DNA of 64,000 nucleotides, from the NCBI RefSeq assembly GCF_003367505.1, contig NZ_PXXX01000018.1, forward strand, positions 124,001-188,000, given 5' to 3'. Below, piece by piece: positions 39,747 to 48,336 of this stretch; position 1 is the first letter of the stretch, and the number at the start of each line of letters is the position of its first letter. Source of the stretch: Lysinibacillus capsici (lineage in GTDB: Bacteria > Bacillota > Bacilli > Bacillales_A > Planococcaceae). The notes beneath the pieces are model-generated. The model was not told the origin of the DNA, made no database searches, and saw nothing but the letters and a program-made list of their open reading frames with translations. Both the position numbers and the translations under genes were made by a program.

Positions 39747-40736
39747 TTAATCAACATTCGTTAAAAATACTTTTCCTTTTTTAGTTCCCTCAACAGCATC
39801 GATTGCCTTATGGATATCCAATAATGGAAAACGAGCATGTACATTCATCATTTTTAAGGAGCCATCCTGTACAAGTTGTATAAGTTGTTGCATCGTTTGT
39901 TGCCATTTTTCAATTGACGTCTGACGTTGCCAATGGCGTAAATGAAACATCCTCGCTTGTACCTTTGCTTCCTTCACAATGTTTGTCCAATTTACCTGAA
40001 TACCCGATAAAAGACCAATAGCTAAAAAAATACCCTCGGGCTTTACGCAGAAGGCAAGCTGATTGCCAGCCTCTCCACCAATCGAATCAATTGCTGCATC
40101 TGCTCCCCTACCATTTGTTAATGCCATAACGGTTTCGTAAAGTGGCATATGAGAGGTATCAATGACAAAAGCTGCACCAAGTTGCAGTAATTCTTCAGTA
40201 TGCTGATTACTTCGTGTCACAGCAATAAGTTGATAGCCTAGCAATTTCGCAAGTTGAGCATAGAGATGTCCAATGGCAGAGCCACAAGCATTTACTAATA
40301 AGACATCGTTTGATTGTAAATTAAGTACCTCTGAGCATGTTACGAAGGCTGTAATTGGATTAATATATATTTGTGCTGCTGTAAAATCATTCATCGTGTC
40401 AGGAATAGTCACTGCAAAATCTGCTTGCGTTTTCACTACTTCCTGCCAAGTTCCCTCTCCCCGTAACGGTAATACGCGCTGACCAATAATCTTTGGTGAA
40501 ACAAGCGGTCCAACAGCTTCTATTATTCCTACTCCCTCATAGCCAGGGATAGTTGGTAAAGTGATTCTATGAGCATATTTCCCCCATATTGGTATTAAAT
40601 CTGAGGGATTAATCGGTCTGGCTAGCATGCGAACAAGAATTTCTTGACCTTGAGGAGGCTCGATTGTTTTATTCTCTAGCCTTACAACCTCTTGCGGATT
40701 TCCAAATTCATAAATTTTTAGGCATTTTGCTTTCAA
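39747..40736 (-). CDS. Zinc-independent MDR oxidoreductase (quinone/enoyl reductase type)
   Basis: A medium-chain dehydrogenase/reductase of 329 residues. The N-terminal GroES-like domain has RPINPSDLIPIWGKY (near 41) and LPTIPGYEGVGIIEAVG (near 60). The NAD(P)H-binding domain carries VLLVNACGSAIGHLYAQLAKLLG (near 145). The zinc-ligand pattern of alcohol dehydrogenases is absent, so it is likely a quinone oxidoreductase or trans-2-enoyl reductase relative. The start is TTG at 40736 with GGAGC upstream. It lies 18 bases after the GNAT gene and is probably co-transcribed. Confidence 0.82.
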   Translation of the reverse strand: MKAKCLKIYEFGNPQEVVRLENKTIEPPQGQEILVRMLARPINPSDLIPIWGKYAHRITLPTIPGYEGVGIIEAVGPLVSPKIIGQRVLPLRGEGTWQEVVKTQADFAVTIPDTMNDFTAAQIYINPITAFVTCSEVLNLQSNDVLLVNACGSAIGHLYAQLAKLLGYQLIAVTRSNQHTEELLQLGAAFVIDTSHMPLYETVMALTNGRGADAAIDSIGGEAGNQLAFCVKPEGIFLAIGLLSGIQVNWTNIVKEAKVQARMFHLRHWQRQTSIEKWQQTMQQLIQLVQDGSLKMMNVHARFPLLDIHKAIDAVEGTKKGKVFLTNVD

Positions 40737-40754
40737 CGATCCTAGCTCCTTTAT

Positions 40755-41165
40755 TCATTCTGTATAGAACAACATCATACCAGGAGCATCTATTTCACGT
40801 TCCTTAAATCCAAGCTTCTGATAGAAAGGTTGTTTACCTTTAGCACAAAATAATTGAACCCATTTTATATTTTCTTTCTGACATTGCTCTAAAAGAGCAT
40901 CCATCACCATTGTGCCAACTCCTTTTCGTTGATAATCAGGGTGCACCATCACATCACAGATAAATGTTTGATAGATACCATCAGAGATAATACGTCCATA
41001 GCCAATTAGATTGCCTTCATCATATATAGATGTACTGAACCAGCTATTACAAATAGCCTTGTATAATTGTTCATACGTATACTGCCCTTTTGCATTCCAG
41101 CCAGTTGTTTGGTGCAATGCTTTATACGAGTCTATCGTCGGATTTGTTTCTTTGATTATATACAT
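40755..41165 (-). CDS. GNAT-family N-acetyltransferase
   Basis: A 136-residue acetyltransferase. The acetyl-CoA motif A is CDVMVHPDYQRKGVGTMVMDALL (near 70-92), with the R/QxxGxG/A loop as RKGVGT. The C-terminal KQPFYQKLGFKER is the usual motif B. The substrate is unknown. It precedes the MDR gene in the same direction. Confidence 0.88.
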   Translation of the reverse strand: MYIIKETNPTIDSYKALHQTTGWNAKGQYTYEQLYKAICNSWFSTSIYDEGNLIGYGRIISDGIYQTFICDVMVHPDYQRKGVGTMVMDALLEQCQKENIKWVQLFCAKGKQPFYQKLGFKEREIDAPGMMLFYTE

Positions 41166-41234
41166 ATAACACTCTCCTTATTTTGAATAAATATACAAAA
41201 TAACATATATTTAATCAACAATAAGTTTATGATG

Positions 41235-41918
41235 TTAGAGTTGCAGAAGCTTTAATTGCCCTTCTTCATCCATATTTAATTGTAAAGCTTCGTCTATTTC
41301 AATACTAATCGGGCTGATAACTGCTTTCTTATCAGAAAAATACCACAGACGTCCACTCGGTCCTAATAGGATATTGGCTCCGTCTTCATAGTTTCCTAGA
41401 AAATTAAGGCCATCCAGTTGAATTTCCTTGTTTGCTATAGTGTTTATAGCATACTTCTTTAATTTTTCAGCAATTGTTTGAATGTCATCTGACGTTAAAT
41501 TGATTTCTCCAATATGTAACACTTGCTCTACAGAAAAATTAACTTCAGCATGTTTTGGATTTATTTCCTGTCTTGCAATAAGCTCCACTATATTGCCTTC
41601 TGGATCGTAGAAATAGCATGCATATGCTTTTAAAAACTCAAAATAGACTTCATCCTGCCCCTCTGAATCCAGCAAGCCTACATGCTCTTCTGCCCAAATC
41701 TTTGCCTGTTGAAATAAGTTACTAGGAATATTTAATGCAAAATGATACTGCTTTGGCATTTTAGAAGGCATCTTTTCAAATGTCATCCTGCTTTCTCCCA
41801 CGGCTATTGTAAAATAGTCAGCTGTTCTTTCTAACAAAGTAAAACCTAACAAATCAACATAAAATTGCTCCATTTTTTGCATATCATGAACATATAATTT
41901 TACCTTCGTAATCTTCAT
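41235..41918 (-). CDS. VOC-family (glyoxalase/dioxygenase-like) protein
   Basis: A 227-residue vicinal-oxygen-chelate protein. The N-terminal module is clear: KVKLYVHDMQKMEQFYVDLLGF (near 4-25) and CYFYDPEGNIVELIARQ (near 100-116), whose Glu is a usual metal ligand. The second half (about 130-227) is a divergent second module. Members include glyoxalases, fosfomycin/bleomycin resistance proteins and dioxygenases; which applies is not readable. Confidence 0.85.
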   Translation of the reverse strand: MKITKVKLYVHDMQKMEQFYVDLLGFTLLERTADYFTIAVGESRMTFEKMPSKMPKQYHFALNIPSNLFQQAKIWAEEHVGLLDSEGQDEVYFEFLKAYACYFYDPEGNIVELIARQEINPKHAEVNFSVEQVLHIGEINLTSDDIQTIAEKLKKYAINTIANKEIQLDGLNFLGNYEDGANILLGPSGRLWYFSDKKAVISPISIEIDEALQLNMDEEGQLKLLQL

Positions 41919-42004
41919 CTTTAAGCACCCCTTTACACTCCCTACTATACAAGTAGCTGATTAGAATGGCTTCATGCAAAAGAATGAAGTTTACTTTCGT
42001 ATAG

Positions 42005-42343
42005 TTAGAGAAGCTCTCGATCTCCCCTGCTATTTGGCTGCGATATTACGAGGAATTCTACATCTTCTTGTGAATCGTTTCGCATTTGATGTGGTAAATT
42101 TGGAGGTACTTCAATTCCCTCATGTTGCTTTAACTCAATTCTTTGGTCATTCAGTTCTATTGTAGCTGTGCCTGAAAGAACAAAGAAAAACTGCTGTGCA
42201 TGATGGTGATAATGATTTACCTCAGCTGTTTGAGCAGGGATCCGCTCATGTATCACACTAAGCTCCCTATTTTGTACAAGATGCCAGCCATCACACTGTG
42301 CTCCCCATTGATAATGTTGTGCTAATGCTTTGTTAATTTTCAT
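42005..42343 (-). CDS. Small cupin-domain protein
   Basis: A 112-residue single-domain cupin. Motif 1 is VNHYHHHAQQFFFVLSGTATIEL (near 42-64), with the metal-binding His residues; motif 2 is EVPPNLPHQMRNDSQED (near 77-93). It may bind a metal and a small ligand or sugar; the function is unknown. AGGAAGTG precedes the ATG. Confidence 0.85.
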   Translation of the reverse strand: MKINKALAQHYQWGAQCDGWHLVQNRELSVIHERIPAQTAEVNHYHHHAQQFFFVLSGTATIELNDQRIELKQHEGIEVPPNLPHQMRNDSQEDVEFLVISQPNSRGDRELL

Positions 42344-42401
42344 CCTTACACTTCCTTCCCTGCTTCAGAGGAGGGATATCCATCATTCTTGTTAACTTCC
42401 C

Positions 42402-43154
42402 TCATCCAATAAATTCAGCTAAGCTAATTTTCCTTTTTTGAAAATCTGCACGGATAGCCTGTAACTCAGCTTCTAACTTTAAGGCACCTGCTTCAACTCC
42501 CCTATAAATTACTAGCGGGGGCTGTTCTAAAGCCTTTCTCGCTTGTGAATAATCATAAGATAATAATTTTTTTAGCAACAATAATGTCTTTAGTTTATCT
42601 TTTCCTTCCCCAGTAATAGTTAGTTCATAGTACGCTACAGAACTTTCTTCAGGCAACATTTCTTCTAAACTAGGTGGAATCAGTACACTTTCAAGGAACA
42701 AAATTAAATTGTCATAAGCCATTGAAAAATGCCAATTGCCTGTCCCATGAGGAGCGGTAAAAACAGCCGTATCACCTCTTGATAGATCCAGACAATAGGG
42801 ATCGCCTTCATCTGTGGCAATGACTAAATAATCATGTGGCCAATCCTCAATCATCTCATCTGTCACTGGATTATAATTATAGCCCTCCTGCCCACGTATT
42901 AAATCTCTTGCACCATAGATATTTAGATTAATATAATCACCTGTAGCCCATGTAACCCTTTCAACAACATAATGTCTCAAAAAATAAACATACTCTGCTG
43001 GCAATGACCACCCACCATCCACAAATTGGCTAATATCCTCTTCTGATTGATGATAAAAAACCATGGGATAGGCTGACTCCCGCTCCTGAAGCTCATCAAT
43101 AAAATCACGCATTTGCTGTAATACTGCATCGAGTTTCTTTTCTAAATCTTTCAA
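42402..43154 (-). CDS. SMI1/KNR4 (SUKH)-like protein
   Basis: A 250-residue cytoplasmic protein. The SUKH-type core lies at about 35-155, with WSLPAEYVYFLRHY, a Trp/Gly-rich segment, and a GDPYCLDLS strand pairing. SUKH proteins are often immunity proteins to polymorphic toxins. The C-terminal extension (about 180-250) looks like a helical ribosomal-protein-L7-like fold (KKLLSYDYSQARKALEQPP). No toxin gene is adjacent. The start is TTG at 43154 after GGAGAG. Confidence 0.65.
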   Translation of the reverse strand: MKDLEKKLDAVLQQMRDFIDELQERESAYPMVFYHQSEEDISQFVDGGWSLPAEYVYFLRHYVVERVTWATGDYINLNIYGARDLIRGQEGYNYNPVTDEMIEDWPHDYLVIATDEGDPYCLDLSRGDTAVFTAPHGTGNWHFSMAYDNLILFLESVLIPPSLEEMLPEESSVAYYELTITGEGKDKLKTLLLLKKLLSYDYSQARKALEQPPLVIYRGVEAGALKLEAELQAIRADFQKRKISLAEFIG

Positions 43155-43212
43155 TGGAATTCTCTCCTTTTGATGACCAAGTGTCTTTCTTGCATTTTAA
43201 CATACCCCATCA

Positions 43213-43241
43213 TTAACCAAATAAGGGGAACATGTTATAAT
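43213..43241 (+). promoter_or_regulatory. Predicted SigA promoter for the gene at 43304
   Basis: TTAACC (43213-43218), a 17-base spacer and TATAAT (43236-43241), with an extended TGT before the -10. It lies about 60 bases before the start codon. Confidence 0.6.
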
Positions 43242-43303
43242 CATTAAAATAGACTGGTAGTATGCATAACGTGAACAAAAATAACGGATGGGAGCGATCT
43301 GTC

Positions 43304-43639
43304 ATGCAACATACGAATGAACAGATAATACAGCAAGCCAACACGGAATTTTTGAAAGCACTTCGCTATTTAGATTATGGCAAGGTAAAACAAGGGGAAG
43401 CATGTCTCAAACAAGCCACCCATTTGGCAAATCTGCTGAATGACCATATCACATTTATTCGTGCTGCCATTTGTTATGGAGAGTTGCTATGGCACGCTGA
43501 AAAATATGATGCCTCCGATCATTGGTTACAGCTGGCACTTGATCGATTGACCGCAGTACAGCAAGATATAAATGACTTACTAGATGTGGATGTGCAACGA
43601 GCTCGATCCCTACTAAACCACCAACGACATCCATTATAA
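43304..43639 (+). CDS. Small TPR-like helical protein
   Basis: A 111-residue protein with no recognised family name. Helical repeats of TPR type are visible: ALRYLDYGKVKQGEACLKQATHLANL (about 18-43) and AICYGELLWHAEKYDASDHWLQLALDRL (about 53-80). I start at the ATG at 43304, after GGGAGCG; the ATG at 43262 has no such site. It may scaffold another protein; no partner is evident. Confidence 0.6.
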   Translation: MQHTNEQIIQQANTEFLKALRYLDYGKVKQGEACLKQATHLANLLNDHITFIRAAICYGELLWHAEKYDASDHWLQLALDRLTAVQQDINDLLDVDVQRARSLLNHQRHPL

Positions 43640-43652
43640 GGAGCAAGCAATC

Positions 43653-44197
43653 ATGAAATTACTTATTAGACGTCCAGAACAGTCGGACATCCAGGCGTTA
43701 CACGAATTCTTTGATCTTGTCATTCGGGATACTTATAAAAAAGAAGGAATTGCCGAGCTAGTGGACGATCAACAGGATGAATGGGAAACGAAAAAACAGT
43801 ATGTAGCAATGGACTTAGAAAGCCAGGGCAAAAAAAGATTTTTCTGGTTAGCTTTAAATGAAGAAACCAATGACATAATAGGCACTATCGAATGCGAGAA
43901 GCCAACGAAATCATTCAACAAACGATCAAAGAGGAACTATTCAATTGTCTAGAAATCGGTACCGTTTTTATTCATCCTGACTATCAAAATCGTGGGATCG
44001 GCACCATGCCACTACAGAAAATGCTCCTAACGTTAGAAAATCGAAGGGTTCCTAGTTTTTGTTTAGATAGTGGATATAAACAAGCGCAAATGATCTGGCA
44101 GAAGAAATTTGGACAGCCTGATTTTGTCCTTGAAAACTATTGGGGAGCAAATAGTCACCATATGATATGGAAACGAACACTACCATTTCGAATATAG
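43653..44197 (+). pseudogene. Frameshifted GNAT-family acetyltransferase
   Basis: Two overlapping reading frames make up one acetyltransferase. The first (43653-43952) gives the N-terminal half, ending in sense at DIIGTIE near 43887. The second (to 44197) continues with REANEIIQQTIKEELF, then the acetyl-CoA motif IGTVFIHPDYQNRGIGTMPLQ and a normal C-terminus. Joining them needs one extra base near 43888-43892. AAGGAGC precedes the ATG. The gene is either recently inactivated or carries a sequencing error. Confidence 0.85.
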
Positions 44198-44351
44198 AAG
44201 TAAAAAATGCTCTATCAGATTACACAAGAACCTCAATGTAAAAAACAAATCTTTAGTCAATAACATGCTTTATGCATACAATATAAAACACTTTCCCAAA
44301 TGATTTACAGGGTGTTATTAGGAATTACACATAAGGTTCGTGGTTTAGGGT

Positions 44352-44501
44352 ATGACAAATTACAATGAATACTCAGTATGATTTCCACTTAGCTTTCAAG
44401 TGTTACCATCTGATGAAAATATCCTAATAAAAATTTACGGGACTCTCGATATGTGGGATAAGACTCTAAAAAAGACTTTGGATCAGTATGATGATTGGTA
44501 A
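44352..44501 (+). pseudogene. Possible short remnant gene with an in-frame stop
   Basis: From the ATG at 44352 a frame of 49 codons runs to the TAA at 44499 and is broken only by a TGA at 44379-44381. The second part reads FPLSFQVLPSDENILIKIYG and then LDMWDKTLKKTLDQYDDW, which looks protein-like. TGA is one change from TGG (Trp). No clear ribosome binding site. Not assignable to a family. Confidence 0.25.
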
Positions 44502-44553
44502 GCAATAAAGAGATTATAAATGCTAATACTTATTATGTTTGGAGGGGAATGAA

Positions 44554-44688
44554 ATGTTAAAATTCATTGATGATTTAGCTGGTGCGGTTTTCGATGTTTT
44601 TATGTTGTTTTGTTATTTCTTTGCAGGCGTAATAATTGTAGGAGTCCCCATTTTTTTATTAGCCAAGTTTTTCCTATTGTTTCACTAA
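44554..44688 (+). CDS. 44-residue single-pass membrane peptide
   Basis: A short gene with a strong GGAGGGG sequence 7 bases before the ATG. The product begins MLKFIDDLAGAVFDVFM and has one long hydrophobic helix (about 14-42) ending in a histidine. It is followed by a perfect terminator hairpin, which supports it as a real transcription unit. The function is unknown; it could be a small membrane modulator or a type I toxin-like peptide. Confidence 0.6.
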   Translation: MLKFIDDLAGAVFDVFMLFCYFFAGVIIVGVPIFLLAKFFLLFH

Positions 44689-44711
44689 ATTTCAAACAGG
44701 TTGGTCGCACT

Positions 44712-44747
44712 ATAAAAGGAATCACTATAAATAGTGATTCCTTTTAT
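44712..44747 (+). terminator. Perfect 17-bp terminator hairpin
   Basis: ATAAAAGGAATCACTAT and ATAGTGATTCCTTTTAT pair perfectly with a 2-base loop. T-rich on both strands, so it can serve both the small peptide gene and the convergent lysozyme gene. Confidence 0.85.
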
Positions 44748-44819
44748 GACGAATACACTCAATATTAGGCTAAATATTTTGCTGCTAGTTCTCAGGTACT
44801 TATGGGCGAGACAATGCTA

Positions 44820-45683
44820 TTATTTAATAAATTTATCATAGAACCGTTTGAGCATCGTTGCCATTTGTTGTCTTGTGAGTGGATCTGTAGGATTCATACA
44901 CTTGCCATCGCCTCGTATAACTCCCTCTTCAATGGCCCACTCCCAATCTTCTTTATGTGCTGGTGATACCATAACATTTGATTTTATCCCAACTAATAAC
45001 TCTTTCATTTCAGTAAGTTCCTGTTTTAGTTGTTTATTTTCTTTCTTTAATTCTTCATACTGAGACAATGATATTTCCTTCTTCTTATCAGTATCTGTGA
45101 ACCAGGATAAAGACTTAGATCCATTTAATTGGTTTAAATCTACAGTTCCTTTAATACCTGCTATAATCCCTTTGTCTGTGTACTGCCATAAGTCACAGGC
45201 AAAGTTTGGCTTTAGTCCAGGTGAGCTAGAGCCACTATAGCGAGGAATCCATAGGAAATCATAATTTTTAACGGTATCCATCAGATAAGGTTTGTAAAAA
45301 TGATGGCCTGTATATAGCCCGACTTTTACAGCCTTACTTTTTAAATAATCAATAAACACCTGTGTGCCTTGTACGATATTTTGGACACTAGCACCAAAGC
45401 TTTCTTCGATATCTACAACATAAAATAGCGGATTATAGTTTTTTGCTCTGCTATAGAAGTCTTTTGCTTGTTCCAATGCCTCAGTACCATTTTTAAAGGT
45501 AACATAAATATAAACACCAAAAGGTACCTTGTACTTCATACATGCTTCTATATTTTGAACGTATTTACGGTCAATTGTGCTTGTACCATATTGTGTGCGG
45601 ATGATAGCCAAATCAACATCTTTAACCGCTTCAGACCAATCAATATCTCCTTGATGATGTGAAATGTCTATGATATAACTCAT
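44820..45683 (-). CDS. GH25 lysozyme with coiled coil and SLH-like tail (prophage-type endolysin)
   Basis: A 287-residue cell-wall muramidase without a signal peptide. The GH25 domain (1-185) shows IDISHHQGDIDW (Asp near 5), AIIRTQYG, and the catalytic FYVVDIEES (near 95) with the acid pair. A Lys/Glu coiled coil (about 200-230) leads to a single S-layer-homology-like module (about 240-287) with AIEEGVIRGDG and LTRQQMATMLKRFYDKF. The lack of a secretion signal fits a phage lysin released through a holin. No other phage structural gene is nearby. Confidence 0.85.
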   Translation of the reverse strand: MSYIIDISHHQGDIDWSEAVKDVDLAIIRTQYGTSTIDRKYVQNIEACMKYKVPFGVYIYVTFKNGTEALEQAKDFYSRAKNYNPLFYVVDIEESFGASVQNIVQGTQVFIDYLKSKAVKVGLYTGHHFYKPYLMDTVKNYDFLWIPRYSGSSSPGLKPNFACDLWQYTDKGIIAGIKGTVDLNQLNGSKSLSWFTDTDKKKEISLSQYEELKKENKQLKQELTEMKELLVGIKSNVMVSPAHKEDWEWAIEEGVIRGDGKCMNPTDPLTRQQMATMLKRFYDKFIK

Positions 45684-45898
45684 ACAATTTTCTCCTCCCT
45701 AAAAATAGTAAATAAATTATGAATAGCGACAAACCCATTGCTTCAAGCATTATTTAGAATCATTCATTAAATAAAGTTATGTAGATTATTTTAGTCCTTA
45801 TAGATTCTTCATTTACCGATTTTTAGTGGTCAGATAATTAAAAAGACAGAGCACATTTCACATAGTCGAATTCACTCTAAAAAAATAGCGGCTTTATA

Positions 45899-46288
45899 TC
45901 AAATATTTACTTTGTAATTAAGTGCTAATTCATCCCCAGGTAACCCTCTTATTCCCCAATTATGTTTAGGCGTTTCAAAAATTGTAATTTCAACATCTTG
46001 AGGTGAAATATTTAATTTGTTATTTATGCGTTCAAATAGTAGCTTTACTAATTGTTTTTTAGCTTGAATCGTTCTACCTTCAAACATACTAATTTCTATT
46101 ATTGTATATGATTCAGTTCTTTCACTTGCAAAATAAAAATCCTCTTTGTCCATAGGAAAAAAGCGATGAAATTTCTTATCTAATGGATATTCAAGTGCGT
46201 CCACCATACAAGAATGGATAATATTCGATAATGTTTCCTTAATGGGATTTAACCTTCTCTTAACACCATAAATTTTAATTTGTCCCAA
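45899..46288 (-). CDS. Tautomerase-superfamily protein lacking the N-terminal proline
   Basis: A 129-residue protein of the tautomerase superfamily: N-terminal strand QIKIYGVKRRLNPIKETLSNIIHSCM, then YTIIEISMFEGRTIQAKKQLVKLLFERI and DVEITIFETPKHNWGIRGLPGDE. The family uses Pro1, exposed after Met removal, as its general base. Here the start is TTG (with GAGAGG upstream) and the next codon is GGA, so residue 2 is Gly. Activity may be altered or lost, or the real start may differ. Confidence 0.82.
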   Translation of the reverse strand: MGQIKIYGVKRRLNPIKETLSNIIHSCMVDALEYPLDKKFHRFFPMDKEDFYFASERTESYTIIEISMFEGRTIQAKKQLVKLLFERINNKLNISPQDVEITIFETPKHNWGIRGLPGDELALNYKVNI

Positions 46289-46670
46289 CGACCTCTCACC
46301 TTTCTTGACTTACTAATCTAAAGAGTAACTGGGCATTATTATGACTAATTACTATGTTGTGTATGTATTATACCATTTTGAAGAGTTAAATAATGGTTTT
46401 TTTGGAATCAAAGGAAGCACCAAATTTTATTCCGAAGTTCCTCTTTTTTATATGCATTTATCATATTACCGATTACCTTTTCCAACACAATTTTCAATAA
46501 GCTCGCAGAAATGCTCATTATATTTTTCTATAGGTCATGTTTCTTCTCTCAACACGGTGACATGAAGGTGGAAGAAAACATTGAAGTCCCCCACAACAGA
46601 GTGGTCTTAATTGGCAGGTTTCTAAACATCATTTCCATGAATAATTCAAGATTTTTATCAAATTCTTTTA
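46289..46670. other. Intergenic stretch without a supported gene
   Basis: About 380 bp, AT-rich. A plus-strand open frame at 46341-46565 has no ribosome binding site and no recognisable protein features. AGTGGTCTTAA at 46600 resembles the arm of the terminator at 47662. No other structure was noticed. Confidence 0.5.
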
Positions 46671-46961
46671 TTAATTTATGACCTCTTTAAAGCCTATTCG
46701 ATGTATGATAAGACGATAGCCAGAGTATCCTTCTTCGTCTAGAAACTCCTCAAATTCTCCATAGACAATTATAGGTGTATTGTTTTTATAAGCGTTCTGC
46801 ATGTTTCTGATAATTTTTTCTTTCACGTCAGGGTTAGCGCTCTGAAAGTGACAATTTATAAGCTCAGAGTATTTACTTAGATAAAAAGATAGAGTGCCAT
46901 CACTATGTTTTTCGAGTCCATCTGGAGGATTACCGGCTGTCCACAATAAAGTTTTACGCAT
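46671..46961 (-). CDS. Hypothetical 96-residue protein
   Basis: Not recognised. It begins MRKTLLWTAGNPPDGLEKHSDG and has a mixed alpha/beta composition, no membrane segment, and a central IIRNMQNAYKNNTPIIVYGEFEEFLDEEGYSGYRLIIHRI pattern. It starts 6 bases after the stop of the upstream lipoprotein gene, with GGAG in that gene's end about 15 bases before the ATG, so it is probably translated from the same mRNA. Confidence 0.6.
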   Translation of the reverse strand: MRKTLLWTAGNPPDGLEKHSDGTLSFYLSKYSELINCHFQSANPDVKEKIIRNMQNAYKNNTPIIVYGEFEEFLDEEGYSGYRLIIHRIGFKEVIN

Positions 46962-46967
46962 TGCATA

Positions 46968-47387
46968 CTAAGCTTTCTCCATTCCTAGTTCTGTAAGCAT
47001 GACATTTATATATGTATCTTGCTCCTCAAAAGTAGAGTCCAGCTCTAACGTATCAAGACGTATTTCTCCTACGTTGTCATAATTTTCAAAACTAGAATCT
47101 TCTCCGTCTAAAATGTCCGACTCTTTAAGTTCTACTACAGTTGATTGATTTTCTCCGATAGCAGTATGCTCAGGTGGTGGAATCATATAAACTGAGCCGC
47201 CCCGTTCCTCTATTCTTTCTTTCGCTGCCTCCAGGCTGTCCTCACTGAACATAGACTCTACTAGTTCTTGCGTATGAATTTCCTTTTCAACTTCGCCCAT
47301 AGACTCTTCTTCTGTCTCTGAACTACACCCTGCAATAATTACAAATAAAAGTGCGACAATTGTTATAATAACGCTTTGTATTTTCAT
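46968..47387 (-). CDS. Small acidic lipoprotein
   Basis: A 139-residue protein with a lipoprotein signal peptide: MKIQSVIITIVALLFVIIAGC with the lipobox Cys near 21. The mature part is acidic and polar, with repeated Glu stretches and no recognised domain. GAGGGAGGAG precedes the ATG. It forms a two-gene unit with the hypothetical protein downstream. Role unknown; surface-exposed by inference. Confidence 0.75.
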   Translation of the reverse strand: MKIQSVIITIVALLFVIIAGCSSETEEESMGEVEKEIHTQELVESMFSEDSLEAAKERIEERGGSVYMIPPPEHTAIGENQSTVVELKESDILDGEDSSFENYDNVGEIRLDTLELDSTFEEQDTYINVMLTELGMEKA

Positions 47388-47715
47388 ATTACATACTCCT
47401 CCCTCTAGTTCAATTTTGTTCGAACTCTTTTAATAATACCTCAAATAAAGTTTATTTGGATAACTATTTCCATTTATTATAAAAGCCAATTCTCCAAATT
47501 AGGTCTATTTATATTTTTTGGAAGACTATCACTTATATTTAATCAATTATAAAAAGGTACTGAACGTTTTTTATATGGGGTTTCTTTTATATGAAATGCA
47601 TGATTAGACTTCATATTAGACCGCTCCCCAGCCTTGCTATTGGTTTGATGGGGAAAAATTTAAGACCACCCATTTTGGAGTGGTCTTTTATGGTGTATTT
47701 AATTAAAGCATTCCG
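47388..47715 (-). terminator. Gap with a terminator at 47662-47687 after the P-loop kinase gene
   Basis: AAGACCAC and GTGGTCTT form an 8-bp stem with a 10-base loop at 47662-47687; the minus strand continues into AAATTTTTCCCC. It lies 29 bases after the stop of the gene at 47716. Near 47427-47485 is a block also found upstream of the gene at 48811 (shared AATAATACCTCA and ATTTCCAT). No gene is seen in the gap. Confidence 0.6.
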
Positions 47716-48336
47716 TTAGTTGAATAAGTAAATCTGTTTTGCGTAGGAATCCCAATTTTTATTATCAGTATTTATTTCAATTGTAGGTATGATTGAATTT
47801 TCAGCTTGACTCCTATACTCTTGTTGTTGGTCTAATAATAATTCACACGCTAATTTCATTTCTTGCATGGTTTTCCCTTCCCATTCATTGGGATTTCTAC
47901 TACTTATTCTTTCCTCTAAATTCTCTGGTGATACAGTTAACAAAGTACATCTTGCTCCCATTCCAAGTAACTGGGCTTCTAATTCCTTAATGTCATCTGA
48001 TATTGAATGAGAAAATGCTACTCGATGATTTAAATGAAACCTTTCCAAAATAAAGAATAAGCCTTTTGAACGTTGAGTTTGTCCAATTTCTCTTGACCAA
48101 TTATTTAACATTTTCAACATCGTGACTCTTTCTCTTAAGACCTGTAAGTGTTCCTCTCGACTTAACGACTTTAATTCACCATTTACTTTGTGTAATACTT
48201 GCGAATAATGCTCACTGAGAACTATGACACTACGTTCGGCATCATCACTTGCGTGAAGTTGTTTCAACGCTTTTAAGACTGATGTTTTTCCAGCATTCGA
48301 ATAGCCTTCTAAGATTATCCCTCTAAAATCACTCAT
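47716..48336 (-). CDS. P-loop nucleoside/nucleotide kinase-like protein
   Basis: A 206-residue protein with a Walker A loop GYSNAGKTSVLKAL at residue 11, a thymidylate/deoxynucleoside kinase-like fold, and FFILERFHLNHRVAF (near 93), which resembles the DRF-type motif of that family as ERF. A lid region near 140-155 has ERISSRNPNEWEGK. No specific substrate can be assigned; it may be an AAA or dNK-type ATPase. GGGGGAG precedes the ATG. Confidence 0.68.
   Translation of the reverse strand: MSDFRGIILEGYSNAGKTSVLKALKQLHASDDAERSVIVLSEHYSQVLHKVNGELKSLSREEHLQVLRERVTMLKMLNNWSREIGQTQRSKGLFFILERFHLNHRVAFSHSISDDIKELEAQLLGMGARCTLLTVSPENLEERISSRNPNEWEGKTMQEMKLACELLLDQQQEYRSQAENSIIPTIEINTDNKNWDSYAKQIYLFN

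Noticed and set aside
42402-43154. SUKH-type protein as part of a toxin-immunity locus
   Set aside because: No toxin, secretion or polymorphic-toxin gene is adjacent; neighbours are a cupin and a TPR-like gene.
46341-46565. 74-codon plus-strand open frame in the gap after the tautomerase gene
   Set aside because: No ribosome binding site, aromatic-rich random-looking composition, no recognisable motif.
46671-48336. Lipoprotein, hypothetical protein and P-loop kinase as a defence or signalling system
   Set aside because: The kinase gene is separated by a terminator, no effector or sensor domain is visible, and there is no evidence that the genes act together.
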